Origin: Solirubrobacterales bacterium
Lineage (GTDB): Bacteria > Actinomycetota > Thermoleophilia > Solirubrobacterales > Solirubrobacteraceae
Assembly: GCA_019240655.1 (NCBI GenBank)
Contig: JAFAXX010000080.1
Coordinates: 1 to 61,452 of the forward strand
DNA length: 61,452 nucleotides
Direction of reading: 5' to 3'
Shown here piece by piece: positions 43,385 through 51,585 of this stretch (position 1 is the stretch's first letter; every line of letters begins with the position of its first letter). The notes below the pieces were generated by a model that worked only from the letters and a program-made list of their open reading frames with translations, searched no databases and was not told the origin of the DNA. Made by a program: the position numbers and the translations under genes.

Positions 43385-45627
43385 TCGCCGCCGCCCTGGC
43401 CGAGGCGCGGCGGGGCCTGCGCTCGCGCCGGCGGCGCTCGCTGCTCACCGGGCTCGGGATCGCTCTGGCCGGCGCGATGCTGACCGCGGCGCTCGTGGTC
43501 TCCGACGGCCTCGGCCGGGGCTTCGACCGCGCCGCGGGCGCCGCCGACCTCCCCGACGCGATCGTCCGCTTCGATCCCGAGCCGGCCGGCCAGGTCGCCG
43601 CGCGGATCGCGGCGCTGCCGGACCTGGCGGCGTTCTCGCTGCGCCGGGAGTTCACCGGCGTCGAGCTCGACGCCCCCGGCCACACCAGCGAGAACGCCGC
43701 CGTCGAGATCATCGGCCCCGGCCGCCGCGGGTACGCGATCGTCGCCGGCCGGGACCTCTCCGGGCGCCCCGGCGAGGTGCTCGTCGAGCGCGGGCTGGCG
43801 GCGGCGTGGGGCATGCCCCTGGGCGGGCGGATCGAGCTCGACGGATCTTCGCCTCAGCGTGTGGTCGGCTTCACCGAGAGCCCGGACAACGTCTCCTATC
43901 CGCTCGCGGGGCCGCGCGTGTACGTCGCCCAGGTCGGGGTGAGCGTGCCCCCGGGAGTGAACCTGGCCGAGATCTGGCTGCGCGACCCGCACCGGCTCGA
44001 CGAGGTGCTGGTCCAGGCCCGCGCGACCAGCTACGGCGTCCACGGGCTGCGCTTCGTCACCCGCGCCGGTGTTCGCGTGCTGCTCGATCAGGCGGCCGGG
44101 ATCGTGATCGACCTGCTGGTTGCGCTGTCGCTGATCGCGCTGCTCACCGCCGCGGTGATGCTGGCCGCCTCGGCGCGGGCCGAGGTGCAGCGGCGGCTTC
44201 AGGCGATCGGCCTGCGCCGCGCGGTGGGGGCCTCGCGCTCCTACCTCACCGCCACCCAGGGCCTCGAGGCGCTGATCGTGGCGGCGCCGGCGGCGACGAT
44301 CGGGCTGATCGCCGGGACGCTCGCCACCTACGGCCCGACCAGCCGCCTGCTGATGATGCTGAACGAGCCCGCGCCCGGGGCGGCGCTGGCCCTCCCGCTC
44401 GCCGCGGCATGGATGGCCGCGGTGGCGATCCCGGTCACCTCGGCGGCGTGGCCGGCGTGGCGGGCGGCCGGCCGCGCGCCGGTGGCGCTCCTGCGCGGCG
44501 CCGAGCTGGCCGCCGCCCGTTCGCGCCGGCGCGCGAGCCCGATCCGCGCCGGGCTGACCGTGCTCGGCGCCCGCCTGGCCGGGGCGCGAAGGGCGCGGCT
44601 CGTCGCCACCGCCACCGCGCTCGGGAGCTCGACCGGATTCGTGCTGCTGATGCTGGCGCTGGCCTCGGCGCTGGTCTCGCTCGAGACCGATCCCGGCGCG
44701 CTCGGCAAGCGATACCAGCTGACCGCGCAGCTGCCGCCCGCCGCGGTCGGCCAGGTGCGGGCGATCCCCGGCGTGCAGGCCGCCGCCCCGCGCTATGCGG
44801 ACGAGGCGGTCGACTCCTTCTCGCTGCAGGAGACGATCGACGTGATCGCCTACCCGGGCGATCACACCGAGTTCGAGGCGCCGCCGCTGCTCGGCGGGAG
44901 CCGGATCGCCCGTCCCGACGAGGCCGAGGTCGGCGCCGGGCTGGCCGACGCCCTCGGCCTCGTCCCCGGCTCGACGCTGGCGATCCAGCTCGCCTCCGGC
45001 GGCGAGCTGCGGCTGCGGGTGGCGGGCGTCGTCGGCTCGCTCGACCACGACGGCCGCGTGGCCTACGTTCCCGCGCGGGCGCTGCTCGCGCGCGACCCGT
45101 CGGCGTCCGAGCAGCTCGTCGTGCGGGTCCGGCCCGGCGCCGACCTCACCAGGGTCACCGCGGCGCTCGGCGCCACCGCCGCGCCGGCGGCCGGCGCCAC
45201 CGCGCGCGGCGTCCCGCTGGTCGACACGCTGCGCGCGATCCTCCGGGCGGTGGCGATCGTCGACGGGCTGGTCTGCCTCTACGCGCTGATCCAGACCTGC
45301 GCGCTGACCGTGCAGGAGCGCCGCCGCACGCTCTCGGTGATCCGCGCGGTGGGCGCCGGCACCCCGGCAATCACCCGCCTGCTCGCCGGCGCAGCGCTCG
45401 CGCTGGTCGCGCCGGCGGCGGCGATCGGGATCGCGCTCGAGCGGTGGCTGCTCGGCCCGGCGCTGGCCCGGCTGGCGGCGGGCTACGCCACCCTCTCGCT
45501 CGGCGCGGGGGCGGGCGCGATCGCCGCGGTCCTCGCCGGACTGGTGGTCGCGGCGACGGTGGCGGTCCTGTGGGTGGCCCGACGGGCGGGGCGGGAGAGC
45601 GTGGTCAGCGGACTGGCGGCGCCGTGA
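43381..45627 (+). CDS. FtsX/MacB-family ABC permease, possible CTG start
   Basis: 748 aa if started at CTG 43381, overlapping the ATPase stop; the first ATG in frame is 43477 (716 aa). The later start would remove the basic leader and half of transmembrane helix 1 (RSRRRRSLLTGLGIALAGAMLTAALVV), so the upstream start is preferred. A periplasmic-type domain is followed by a three-helix FtsX block (about residues 240-340), a second extracytoplasmic domain and a second FtsX block at the C-terminus. Such permeases export lipids, peptides or drugs, or transmit force. Gly/Ala/Arg composition matches its neighbours. The stop overlaps the next GTG. Confidence 0.88.
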   Translation: MIAAALAEARRGLRSRRRRSLLTGLGIALAGAMLTAALVVSDGLGRGFDRAAGAADLPDAIVRFDPEPAGQVAARIAALPDLAAFSLRREFTGVELDAPGHTSENAAVEIIGPGRRGYAIVAGRDLSGRPGEVLVERGLAAAWGMPLGGRIELDGSSPQRVVGFTESPDNVSYPLAGPRVYVAQVGVSVPPGVNLAEIWLRDPHRLDEVLVQARATSYGVHGLRFVTRAGVRVLLDQAAGIVIDLLVALSLIALLTAAVMLAASARAEVQRRLQAIGLRRAVGASRSYLTATQGLEALIVAAPAATIGLIAGTLATYGPTSRLLMMLNEPAPGAALALPLAAAWMAAVAIPVTSAAWPAWRAAGRAPVALLRGAELAAARSRRRASPIRAGLTVLGARLAGARRARLVATATALGSSTGFVLLMLALASALVSLETDPGALGKRYQLTAQLPPAAVGQVRAIPGVQAAAPRYADEAVDSFSLQETIDVIAYPGDHTEFEAPPLLGGSRIARPDEAEVGAGLADALGLVPGSTLAIQLASGGELRLRVAGVVGSLDHDGRVAYVPARALLARDPSASEQLVVRVRPGADLTRVTAALGATAAPAAGATARGVPLVDTLRAILRAVAIVDGLVCLYALIQTCALTVQERRRTLSVIRAVGAGTPAITRLLAGAALALVAPAAAIGIALERWLLGPALARLAAGYATLSLGAGAGAIAAVLAGLVVAATVAVLWVARRAGRESVVSGLAAP

Positions 45628-47054
45628 GCGGGCTGACCCGCCGGGAGTCGCTGATCGCCGGCGCGGCGGTCCTGGCCGCCGGGTGTGGCGCGACGCGCTC
45701 GGCCCGCACCGGCTCGACGCTCGAGGCCACGTGGCGTGACCCGCACGGAACCGGGGTGCTGCAGCGGGCCGCCGGCGAGCCGCTGATCGCGCGCACTGAG
45801 CTCGGAGCGCCGGCGCGGGCCAGGCGCCACCTCGCCACCATCGCCCACCTCACCGACGCCCACGTCCTCGATGCTTCCTCGCCGGCTCGCGTGCCGTTCC
45901 TCGACCGCCTCGGCGACCCGTTCCAGTCGACGTTCCGCCCCCAGGAGGCGCTCACCGGCCAGGTGCTGGCCGGCGCCGTCCGGGTCATCCGGGCGCTCAG
46001 GCCCGACGCGGTGATCCAGGGCGGCGACCTGATCGACAACGACCAGGCCAACGAGCTCTCGCTCGCCCTTACCGTGCTGCGCGGCGGCACGGCGGGCTGG
46101 GGGCGCCCCTACTTCGGGGTCCAGCTGGCCGCGAACCCGGACCCGTTCTACTACCGCCCGGACCTCGACGCGCCGCGCCACCCCGGGCTGCTGCGCGAAG
46201 CCACCCGCCGGTTCACCAGCCCGGGGCTGGGCGCGCCCGTGCATCCGGCGCTCGGCGACCACGACATCCTCCTCGCCGGCGAGATCGTCCCCACCGCGCA
46301 GACGCGCGCGCTGGCCGTCGGCGAGGAGGCGGTGTGGGAGCTCCCGCCCGGGCTGACCCTGCCGCCCGGCATCGCGGCCGGCCTCTCCCCGGACGGCCCG
46401 CCCAGCCCCCGCCTGATCGACAACTTCCTCGCCCAGGCGCTGGCGGGCCCGAAGGTGCGCGTGCCCGCGGACCCCGCTCGCCGTCAGATGAACGCGGCCG
46501 AGGTGGTGGCCCGCCTGTCGGGCTCCGGACCCACGCTCGATTACTTCGTCGACGTCGGAGCGAGCCTGCGGCTGGTCGTGCTCGACCTCGCGCGACGGGC
46601 CGGCGGCTCCGGCGGCCTCGTGCGCCCCGAGCAGCCGACGTGGCTGGCCGGCGCCCTGCGCGCGGCCGGGGAGCGATGGGTGATCGTCGCCTCACACCAG
46701 CCGCTCCCGGGCGCGGAGGGCGGCGAGGCGCTCCTCGGGATCCTCGATCGCGATCCGCGGGTGATCGCGGCGCTCTCCGGCCACACCCACCGCAACGAGA
46801 TCGTCCCCCGGGCGGGCTACTGGCTGATCACCACCGCCTCGCTGATCGACCACCCCCAGCAGGCGCGGATGCTCCGCGTGCTCGAGACCGCCGGCGGCGG
46901 GGTGGCGCTCGAGACCTGGATGCTCGACCACACCGGCGCGCTCGCCGCGATCTCACGCCAGCTCGCCTACCTCGACGCCCAGGGCGGCCGCCCGCGCGGC
47001 TTCGCCGGCACGCGCCTGGACCGGAACGTGACGCTCTACCGCCGCGCGCCTTAG
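45624..47054 (+). CDS. Exported metallophosphoesterase lipoprotein
   Basis: 476 aa from GTG 45624, whose GTGA overlaps the permease stop. The N-terminus TRRESLIAGAAVLAAGC has a twin-Arg and a lipobox (LAAGC), so it is a likely Tat lipoprotein on the outer face. Calcineurin-like metal motifs are all present: HLTDAHV near 75, QGGDLIDN near 133, LGDHDIL near 210, VASHQPLPG near 355 and SGHTHRNE near 387. It hydrolyses a phosphate ester, substrate unknown. Tight coupling to an ABC exporter suggests it acts on the exported compound or on a cell-envelope lipid. Confidence 0.87.
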   Translation: MSGLTRRESLIAGAAVLAAGCGATRSARTGSTLEATWRDPHGTGVLQRAAGEPLIARTELGAPARARRHLATIAHLTDAHVLDASSPARVPFLDRLGDPFQSTFRPQEALTGQVLAGAVRVIRALRPDAVIQGGDLIDNDQANELSLALTVLRGGTAGWGRPYFGVQLAANPDPFYYRPDLDAPRHPGLLREATRRFTSPGLGAPVHPALGDHDILLAGEIVPTAQTRALAVGEEAVWELPPGLTLPPGIAAGLSPDGPPSPRLIDNFLAQALAGPKVRVPADPARRQMNAAEVVARLSGSGPTLDYFVDVGASLRLVVLDLARRAGGSGGLVRPEQPTWLAGALRAAGERWVIVASHQPLPGAEGGEALLGILDRDPRVIAALSGHTHRNEIVPRAGYWLITTASLIDHPQQARMLRVLETAGGGVALETWMLDHTGALAAISRQLAYLDAQGGRPRGFAGTRLDRNVTLYRRAP

Positions 47055-47063
47055 GATCCGGGC

Positions 47064-47417
47064 ATGGCAGCCCGAGAGAACATGTTCGCCGACATCGACC
47101 GGATGGACGCCGGCGCGTGGGCGGCCTACCTGGCGCCGGACGTGACGATGCGCTTCGGCAACGCCGACGAGGTCCACGGCCGCGAGGCCTGCCGGGACGC
47201 GCTGCAGAGCTTCTACGACATGATCGGCGGCCTACGCCACGAAGTCGTCGAACAGTGGGAGCAGCCGCCGGCCACGATCGTCCAGGCCGACGTCACCTAC
47301 ACCCGACAGGACCGCCGCGAGGTCACCGTGCCGGTGGTGACCATCTACCGCGTCAACCGCGAGGACCAGATCGCCGACTACCGGGTGTTCATCGACCTCG
47401 CGCCGGTGTTCGCCTAG
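47064..47417 (+). CDS. SnoaL-like / NTF2-fold protein
   Basis: 117 aa cone-shaped alpha+beta barrel typical of nuclear-transport-factor-2-like polyketide cyclase/isomerase proteins. It begins MAARENMFADIDRMDAGAWAAYLAPDVTMRFGNADEVHGREAC and ends with beta strands VVTIYRVNREDQIADYRVFID. It lies 9 bp after the metallophosphoesterase gene and may be the last gene of that operon. Function unknown; members are small enzymes or ligand-binding proteins. A strong hairpin follows. Confidence 0.75.
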   Translation: MAARENMFADIDRMDAGAWAAYLAPDVTMRFGNADEVHGREACRDALQSFYDMIGGLRHEVVEQWEQPPATIVQADVTYTRQDRREVTVPVVTIYRVNREDQIADYRVFIDLAPVFA

Positions 47418-47437
47418 TTGGGGCCGCGCCGGCGCGC

Positions 47438-47495
47438 GGCGTCCGTGGGGCCGTCCGACCCCGTCCGGACGGGGTCGCATGGCCCCAAGGACGCC
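47438..47495. terminator. Long bidirectional hairpin between convergent genes
   Basis: An outer stem of 15-16 bp with one mismatch (CGGCGTCCgTGGGGCC with its partner at 47480-47495) encloses a perfect 20-nt palindrome, GACCCCGTCCGGACGGGGTC, at 47457-47476. It lies between the rightward SnoaL-like gene and the leftward repressor gene, so it probably terminates both. It could also form a cruciform. Confidence 0.75.
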
Positions 47496-47522
47496 GGGCG
47501 AAGCCCGGCCCCTGACCCCTAT

Positions 47523-47849
47523 TCAGGACCCAGCGGCGCCGAGGACGGCGTCGAGCAGCCCGGGATAGCGGCCGTCGAGCTCCGCGCGGCGCAGCGAGTT
47601 CAGGCGCGTCGTCCCCTCGAGGCGCTGGCGGATGACCCCGGCCTCGCGCAGCACGCGGAAGTGATGGGTGCAGGTCGACTTCGTGACCGGCAGGTCGAAG
47701 CTCTTGCAGGTCCGCTCCTCGCCGCTCGCGAGCGCCGCCACGATCGACAGGCGCACCGGATCGCTCAGGGCGTGGAGGACGTCGGGCAGGTCGATCTGCT
47801 CGAGCTCCGGGTGGGCGAGCGGGTCGGCCTCAGGGGTTAGCGCTGACAT
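47523..47849 (-). CDS. ArsR-type winged-helix repressor
   Basis: 108 aa. The domain reads IDLPDVLHALSDPVRLSIVAALASGEERTCKSFDLPVTKSTCTHHFRVLREAGVIRQRLEGTTRLNSLR, the classic ArsR fold with recognition helix STCTHHFRVL near residue 62. Two cysteines lie in the helix region but no standard ArsR metal motif (ELCVCDL) is seen, so it may sense an organic ligand or oxidation. It is divergent from an MFS exporter and the 81-bp gap holds two similar palindromes. It very likely represses both genes. Confidence 0.88.
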   Translation of the reverse strand: MSALTPEADPLAHPELEQIDLPDVLHALSDPVRLSIVAALASGEERTCKSFDLPVTKSTCTHHFRVLREAGVIRQRLEGTTRLNSLRRAELDGRYPGLLDAVLGAAGS

Positions 47850-47857
47850 GGATCCTT

Positions 47858-47875
47858 GTACGACGGATATCGAAC
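47858..47875. promoter_or_regulatory. Operator half A for the ArsR-type repressor
   Basis: Imperfect palindrome GTACGA-CGGATA-TCGAAC: 6-bp arms with one mismatch and a 6-nt spacer. It is a near copy of the site 29 bp to the right, just upstream of the repressor ATG. Confidence 0.6.
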
Positions 47876-47886
47876 TTTGATACAGT

Positions 47887-47904
47887 GTACGACGATTATC
47901 GTAC
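47887..47904. promoter_or_regulatory. Operator half B for the ArsR-type repressor
   Basis: Perfect palindrome GTACGA-CGATTA-TCGTAC, upstream of the MFS exporter start. It shares 14 of 18 positions with site A. The size and spacing fit a dimeric winged-helix repressor binding two turns apart. Confidence 0.65.
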
Positions 47905-47930
47905 CGTCTGGCCGAGAGCAAAGTAGGCGC

Positions 47931-49394
47931 ATGGGAGACACCGCCAAAGCCCAGCATCCACACCTCCGCGCGACGTTGATCCTGTGCTGCCTGGCGCAGT
48001 TCATGGTGATCCTCGACGTGTCGGTGGTCAACGTCGCGTTGCCGTCGATCCGCAGCGCGCTGCACTTCACCGAGCAGGACCTGCAGTGGGTTGTGAACGC
48101 GTACACGGTCACCTTCGCGGGCTTCCTGCTGCTGGGCGGCCGGGCCGCGGACCTGATCGGCCGGAGGCTGGTGTTCGTCTGTGGGCTGGCGCTGTTCGCG
48201 GTGGCCTCGCTTGCCGGCGGGCTCGCCGACAGCCAGACCACGCTGATCGCGGCGCGCGCCGCCCAGGGGCTCGGCGGCGCGGTGATCGCGCCGGCCTCGC
48301 TGTCGATCCTCACCACGACGTTCCCCGAGGGCGCGCAGCGCAACCGCGCGGTGGGGATCTGGGGCGCGATGGGCGGCATCGGTGGCGCCGCCGGGGTGCT
48401 GCTGGGCGGCGTCCTCACCGACCTCCTGAGCTGGCGGTGGATCCTGTTCATCAACGTCCCGATCGGGCTCTGCGCCGCGCTCGCCACCCAGCGGCTGGTC
48501 GCCGAGGGCCGGGCCGAGGACCGCTCGGCCGGCTTCGACCTCTCGGGCGCGGTCGCCGCGACGCTCGGGCTCTCGGTGCTCGTGCTCGGGATCGTCCGCA
48601 CCGACGTGACCGGCTGGGGCGCGGCGTCGACGCTGGCGCTGCTCGGGGCCGGCGTCGTCCTGCTCGCGGTCTTTCTGGCCATCGAGGGCCGGCTGGCCCG
48701 CCACCCGCTGATGCCCCTGCGGATCTACCGCTCGCGAACGCTGACCGCGGCCAACCTGGTGGTGATGTTGCTCGGCGGCGCGTCGATCGCGATGTGGTTC
48801 TTCCTCTCGCTCTACCTCCAGCAGGTCGAGGGCTACTCGCCCCTGCGAGCCGGCTTCGCCTTCCTGCCGATGACGGCGTGCATCGTGGCCGGGTCGGCGC
48901 TGGCCTCGCGCGGCGTGACCAAGGTCGGGGTAAAGCCGCTGCTGGCGGCGGGGATGCTCACCCAGGCGGTGGGCCTGCTCTGGTTCACGGGCATCTCGGT
49001 CGGCGGCAGCTGGCTCGGTGAGGTGCTGGTGCCCTCGCTGCTCTGCGCGATCGGGATCGGCCTGTCATTCGTGCCGGGGACGATCGCCGCCGTCTCCGGG
49101 GTCAAGCCGGAGGAGGCGGGGCTGGCCTCCGGGCTGGTCAACACCTCGCGGCTGGTCGGCGGCGCGCTCGGGCTCGCCATCCTGGCCGCGATCGCCACCG
49201 CGCGCACCAACAGCGAACTGCACTCCGCCGCGGCGGCCCACGGCGCCCGGGCCGCGTTGACCGGAGGCTTCGAGCTCGCGTTCGCGGTGTCGGCGGCGTT
49301 CTCGGCCGCGGGGTGCCTGATCGCGCTGTTCGGGCTGCCGCGGCTGCGCCCGCGGGCAGCCGACCAGCGGCAGGCGGTGCCGGCCGAGGCGTAG
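47931..49394 (+). CDS. MFS exporter, EmrB/QacA (DHA2) family
   Basis: 487 aa, about 14 transmembrane segments. The N-terminal motif LAQFMVILDVSVVNVALPSI (motif D1) is near residue 20, motif A GRAADLIGRRLVF near 75, and motif C GAAGVLLGGVLTDLLSWRWIFINVP-like sequence near 155. It uses the proton gradient to expel drugs, detergents or metabolites. It is divergent from an ArsR-type repressor with two palindromic operators between. Full length, unlike the second DHA2 gene at 51.6-52.8 kb. Confidence 0.93.
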   Translation: MGDTAKAQHPHLRATLILCCLAQFMVILDVSVVNVALPSIRSALHFTEQDLQWVVNAYTVTFAGFLLLGGRAADLIGRRLVFVCGLALFAVASLAGGLADSQTTLIAARAAQGLGGAVIAPASLSILTTTFPEGAQRNRAVGIWGAMGGIGGAAGVLLGGVLTDLLSWRWILFINVPIGLCAALATQRLVAEGRAEDRSAGFDLSGAVAATLGLSVLVLGIVRTDVTGWGAASTLALLGAGVVLLAVFLAIEGRLARHPLMPLRIYRSRTLTAANLVVMLLGGASIAMWFFLSLYLQQVEGYSPLRAGFAFLPMTACIVAGSALASRGVTKVGVKPLLAAGMLTQAVGLLWFTGISVGGSWLGEVLVPSLLCAIGIGLSFVPGTIAAVSGVKPEEAGLASGLVNTSRLVGGALGLAILAAIATARTNSELHSAAAAHGARAALTGGFELAFAVSAAFSAAGCLIALFGLPRLRPRAADQRQAVPAEA

Positions 49395-49407
49395 CCGGGC
49401 GCGGCCG

Positions 49408-49465
49408 GGCTGCCGGCTCGGCGTCGTGTCGGCTCGGCGCGGCTTGCGGCTCGGCGGGGGGGCGG
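49408..49465. repeat. Short degenerate repeats upstream of the exopolyphosphatase gene
   Basis: CGGCTCGGCG-like decamers occur three times within about 50 bp of the spacer. They are probably slippage-type low-complexity DNA. No function is evident. Confidence 0.5.
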
Positions 49466-49514
49466 TCCGGCGACGTGGCGGCCGGCGGGCGGGAGATCCG
49501 CCAGAATCCCCCCG

Positions 49515-50438
49515 GTGCGCGTCGCCGTGGTCGACATCGGGAGCAACTCGACCCGCCTGCTCGTGGCCGAATGCCGCGACGGCCGGGTAGAGCGCGAGCT
49601 CGAGCGGCGCAGCACGGTGACCCGGCTGGGGATGGGAGTCGACTCGAGCGGCGCCCTCGACGAGCAGGCGATGGGCCGGGTGTACGACACGCTCGAGGAA
49701 TACCGGGGGCTGATCGACCGCCACGACGGGGGCCAGGCGATCGCCGTCCTGACCAGCGCGGTACGCGACGCCGCCAACGGGGCGCAGTTCGCCGAGCGGG
49801 TCGAGCAGCGCTACGGGCTGACACCGCACGTGCTGAGCGGAGATGACGAGGCGCGGCTGACCTTCCTCGGCGCCACCAGCGAGCACGACCCGGGCGACCC
49901 GACCCCCACGCTGGTGATCGACATCGGCGGCGGTTCTACCGAGATGGTGATCGGCGCCGGGCACGAGGCCGGCTTCCACGTCTCCAACCAGGCTGGCGTG
50001 GTCCGCCAGACTGAGCGCCACCTCCACACCGACCCCCCGACCGGCGCGGAGATCGACGCGCTGGCCGACGACGTGCGGGCGATCTTCAGAGACGGGGTCC
50101 CGGAGGAGCACCGCCAGGCCGTGCGCCACGCGATCGCCGTCGCCGGCACGGCGACGTCGCTGGCGGCGATCGCGCAACGGCTCGAGCCCTATGACCCGGA
50201 GAAGGTGCACGGCTACGTGCTGTCGAGTGAGGAGATCGAGCGTCTGCTCGAGCGACTGGCCGCGGTGCCGCTCGCGCAGCGGCGAGAGGTGCCGGGCTTG
50301 CACCCGGACCGCGCGCCGACGATCGTGGCCGGCGCGGTGATCCTCCGTGAGGCCGCGCGCCTGTTCGGGGTGACCGCGGTCGAGGTCTCCGAACACGACA
50401 TCCTGCGCGGCGCCGCGCTCGGGCTGGGCGGCTGCTAG
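49515..50438 (+). CDS. ppx: Exopolyphosphatase / pppGpp phosphohydrolase (Ppx/GppA family)
   Basis: 307 aa from a GTG start. The acetate-and-sugar-kinase/Hsp70-type fold shows the N-terminal phosphate motif VAVVDIGSNSTRLLVAE, the second phosphate motif VIDIGGGSTEMVIG near residue 137, and the conserved VAGTATSLAAI near 215. It ends with ADRVVAGAVIL-type helix sequence. It removes terminal phosphates from polyphosphate or pppGpp. The length matches actinobacterial Ppx proteins lacking the HD extension. It is monocistronic. Confidence 0.92.
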   Translation: MRVAVVDIGSNSTRLLVAECRDGRVERELERRSTVTRLGMGVDSSGALDEQAMGRVYDTLEEYRGLIDRHDGGQAIAVLTSAVRDAANGAQFAERVEQRYGLTPHVLSGDDEARLTFLGATSEHDPGDPTPTLVIDIGGGSTEMVIGAGHEAGFHVSNQAGVVRQTERHLHTDPPTGAEIDALADDVRAIFRDGVPEEHRQAVRHAIAVAGTATSLAAIAQRLEPYDPEKVHGYVLSSEEIERLLERLAAVPLAQRREVPGLHPDRAPTIVAGAVILREAARLFGVTAVEVSEHDILRGAALGLGGC

Positions 50439-50552
50439 CGCTGAAACGCACTCGGGGTGAGAACCGCCTCGCTCAGTTGGACTTCGGTTCGCGTCGCGGC
50501 ACGAAACGAGCTGCCGGCCTCGACGACCCGACGCCGCCCGGCCGAGCTCCTT

Positions 50553-50981
50553 CTACCCCTGCGCCGCGGCGTCGCGGATCGGCTGGGCGATCCCGATGAG
50601 GTTGCCTTCACTATCGTAGAAGAACGTGCCGAGCTCGCCCGTCCCCTTGCTGGGGTAGTTGTCCGGAGCGGCGATCGTGTCACCGCTGAGCTCGAAGCCG
50701 GGCATCTCGAAGCGCTCGAAGGTCACACCCCGGGCTCGCAGATCGGCCAAGGTCGCGTCGAGATCCTCGACCTCGAACGCCATCTGGGTCGATGCCCCCG
50801 AGGGCGCCCCTGCCGAGCTGAAGAGATGAAACTCGGTCGGCCCGCACACGTAGCGCAGGCCGCCGCTGCGCTCCTCGACCGGCTCGAGCCCAAGCTTGTC
50901 GCGGTAGAAGGCGCGCGCCCGCTCGAGGTCCTGCGCGGGCAGCTTGGTGACCGTGTGGGCTTTGCCGAGCAGTCCGGGCAT
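50553..50981 (-). CDS. VOC family protein
   Basis: 142 aa from MPGLLGKAHTV, the second of two adjacent ATGs and the better spaced from GAGGAG (6 nt). The two modules are VTKLPAQDLERARAFYRDKLGLEPV and MAFEVEDLDATLADLRARGVTFERFEMP, and the last strand is FFYDSEGNLIGIAQP. This is a typical glyoxalase/antibiotic-resistance fold. Its function is unassigned. It differs clearly from the VOC protein at 8042. Confidence 0.87.
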   Translation of the reverse strand: MPGLLGKAHTVTKLPAQDLERARAFYRDKLGLEPVEERSGGLRYVCGPTEFHLFSSAGAPSGASTQMAFEVEDLDATLADLRARGVTFERFEMPGFELSGDTIAAPDNYPSKGTGELGTFFYDSEGNLIGIAQPIRDAAAQG

Positions 50982-51044
50982 CATCGTCTCCTCGACGTGA
51001 TCGTAGGTTATGGACAACACCCGGCGAGCCTCAGCCCGGCACCG

Positions 51045-51084
51045 TGTGTCTCGAGGAAGTCACCTGTGTCTCGAGGAAGTTACC
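51045..51084. repeat. 20-bp tandem duplication upstream of a small gene
   Basis: Two head-to-tail copies of TGTGTCTCGAGGAAGTCACC differ by a single C/T. They sit 39 bp before the ATG at 51123 and could alter its 5' leader. Confidence 0.9.
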
Positions 51085-51122
51085 TGCGGCTGGGCATATC
51101 CTCGGCCGGGTAGCGAGTAGGC

Positions 51123-51386
51123 ATGGAAGCCGTCATCACGATCGAGTCCGTCAGGACATTCGAGACTCAGGGCGGCAACGTGCGTTACTCCGTGCGTGAC
51201 AGTGATGGCAAGGAGTACACGACATTCCGTGAAGCGATCGGCGGCAGGGCAGCCGAACTCGAGGGCCGGCGCGCGCGGATTGAGTACCACGAGGCGCAGC
51301 GCGGGCGCTACACGAAGGTGTACCTCGACAAGGTCGAGCCCGTCTCGCGAGAGGCCGCCCGCGTACATCAGACAGAGCGACACTGA
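51123..51386 (+). CDS. Small protein, probable OB-like beta fold, unknown function
   Basis: 87 aa, starting MEAVITIESVRTFETQGGNVRYSVRD and ending in charged residues. Alternating hydrophobic strands (VRYSVRDSDGKEYTTF; RRARIEYHEAQRGRYTKVYLDKVEPV) suggest a small beta barrel. I do not recognise a named family. The frame and codon use look genuine. Confidence 0.55.
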   Translation: MEAVITIESVRTFETQGGNVRYSVRDSDGKEYTTFREAIGGRAAELEGRRARIEYHEAQRGRYTKVYLDKVEPVSREAARVHQTERH

Positions 51387-51436
51387 CCCGGAGTAGCCCG
51401 CCGCTGCTTCGGGCTCGAACCCGATGCTGTCGCGTC

Positions 51437-51585
51437 AGTCGCTCGGGCCGACGGCGTCGGGTGGCGCGGCTCATAGAGCGCCAGTTCGCCGCCGCCGGGA
51501 ATCGCGAACGCCGTGAGCAGACCCCACCCTTCGTCGACACCGGCCGAGTGAACTCGACGCCCTTGCTCTCGAGGTCCTCCACGGT
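51437..51585 (-). pseudogene. C-terminal remnant of a VOC protein
   Basis: The leftward strand reads TVEDLESKGVEFTRPV in the frame of the truncated MFS gene. After a one-base frame change near 51535 it continues EGWGLLTAFAIPGGGELALYEPRHPTP in the next frame. Together these are the last module of a VOC protein. It directly abuts the damaged MFS end, so it was probably brought there by the same deletion. Confidence 0.55.

Noticed and set aside
43210..45048. 612-codon open frame antisense to the ABC permease
   Set aside because: Typical GC-rich shadow: Arg/Gly/Ala/Pro-rich translation with no motifs, while the sense frame has clear permease features.
51151..51436. Continuation of the damaged MFS frame to its stop at 51151
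   Set aside because: This part is low complexity, antisense to a plausible small gene, and shows no transporter or VOC similarity.
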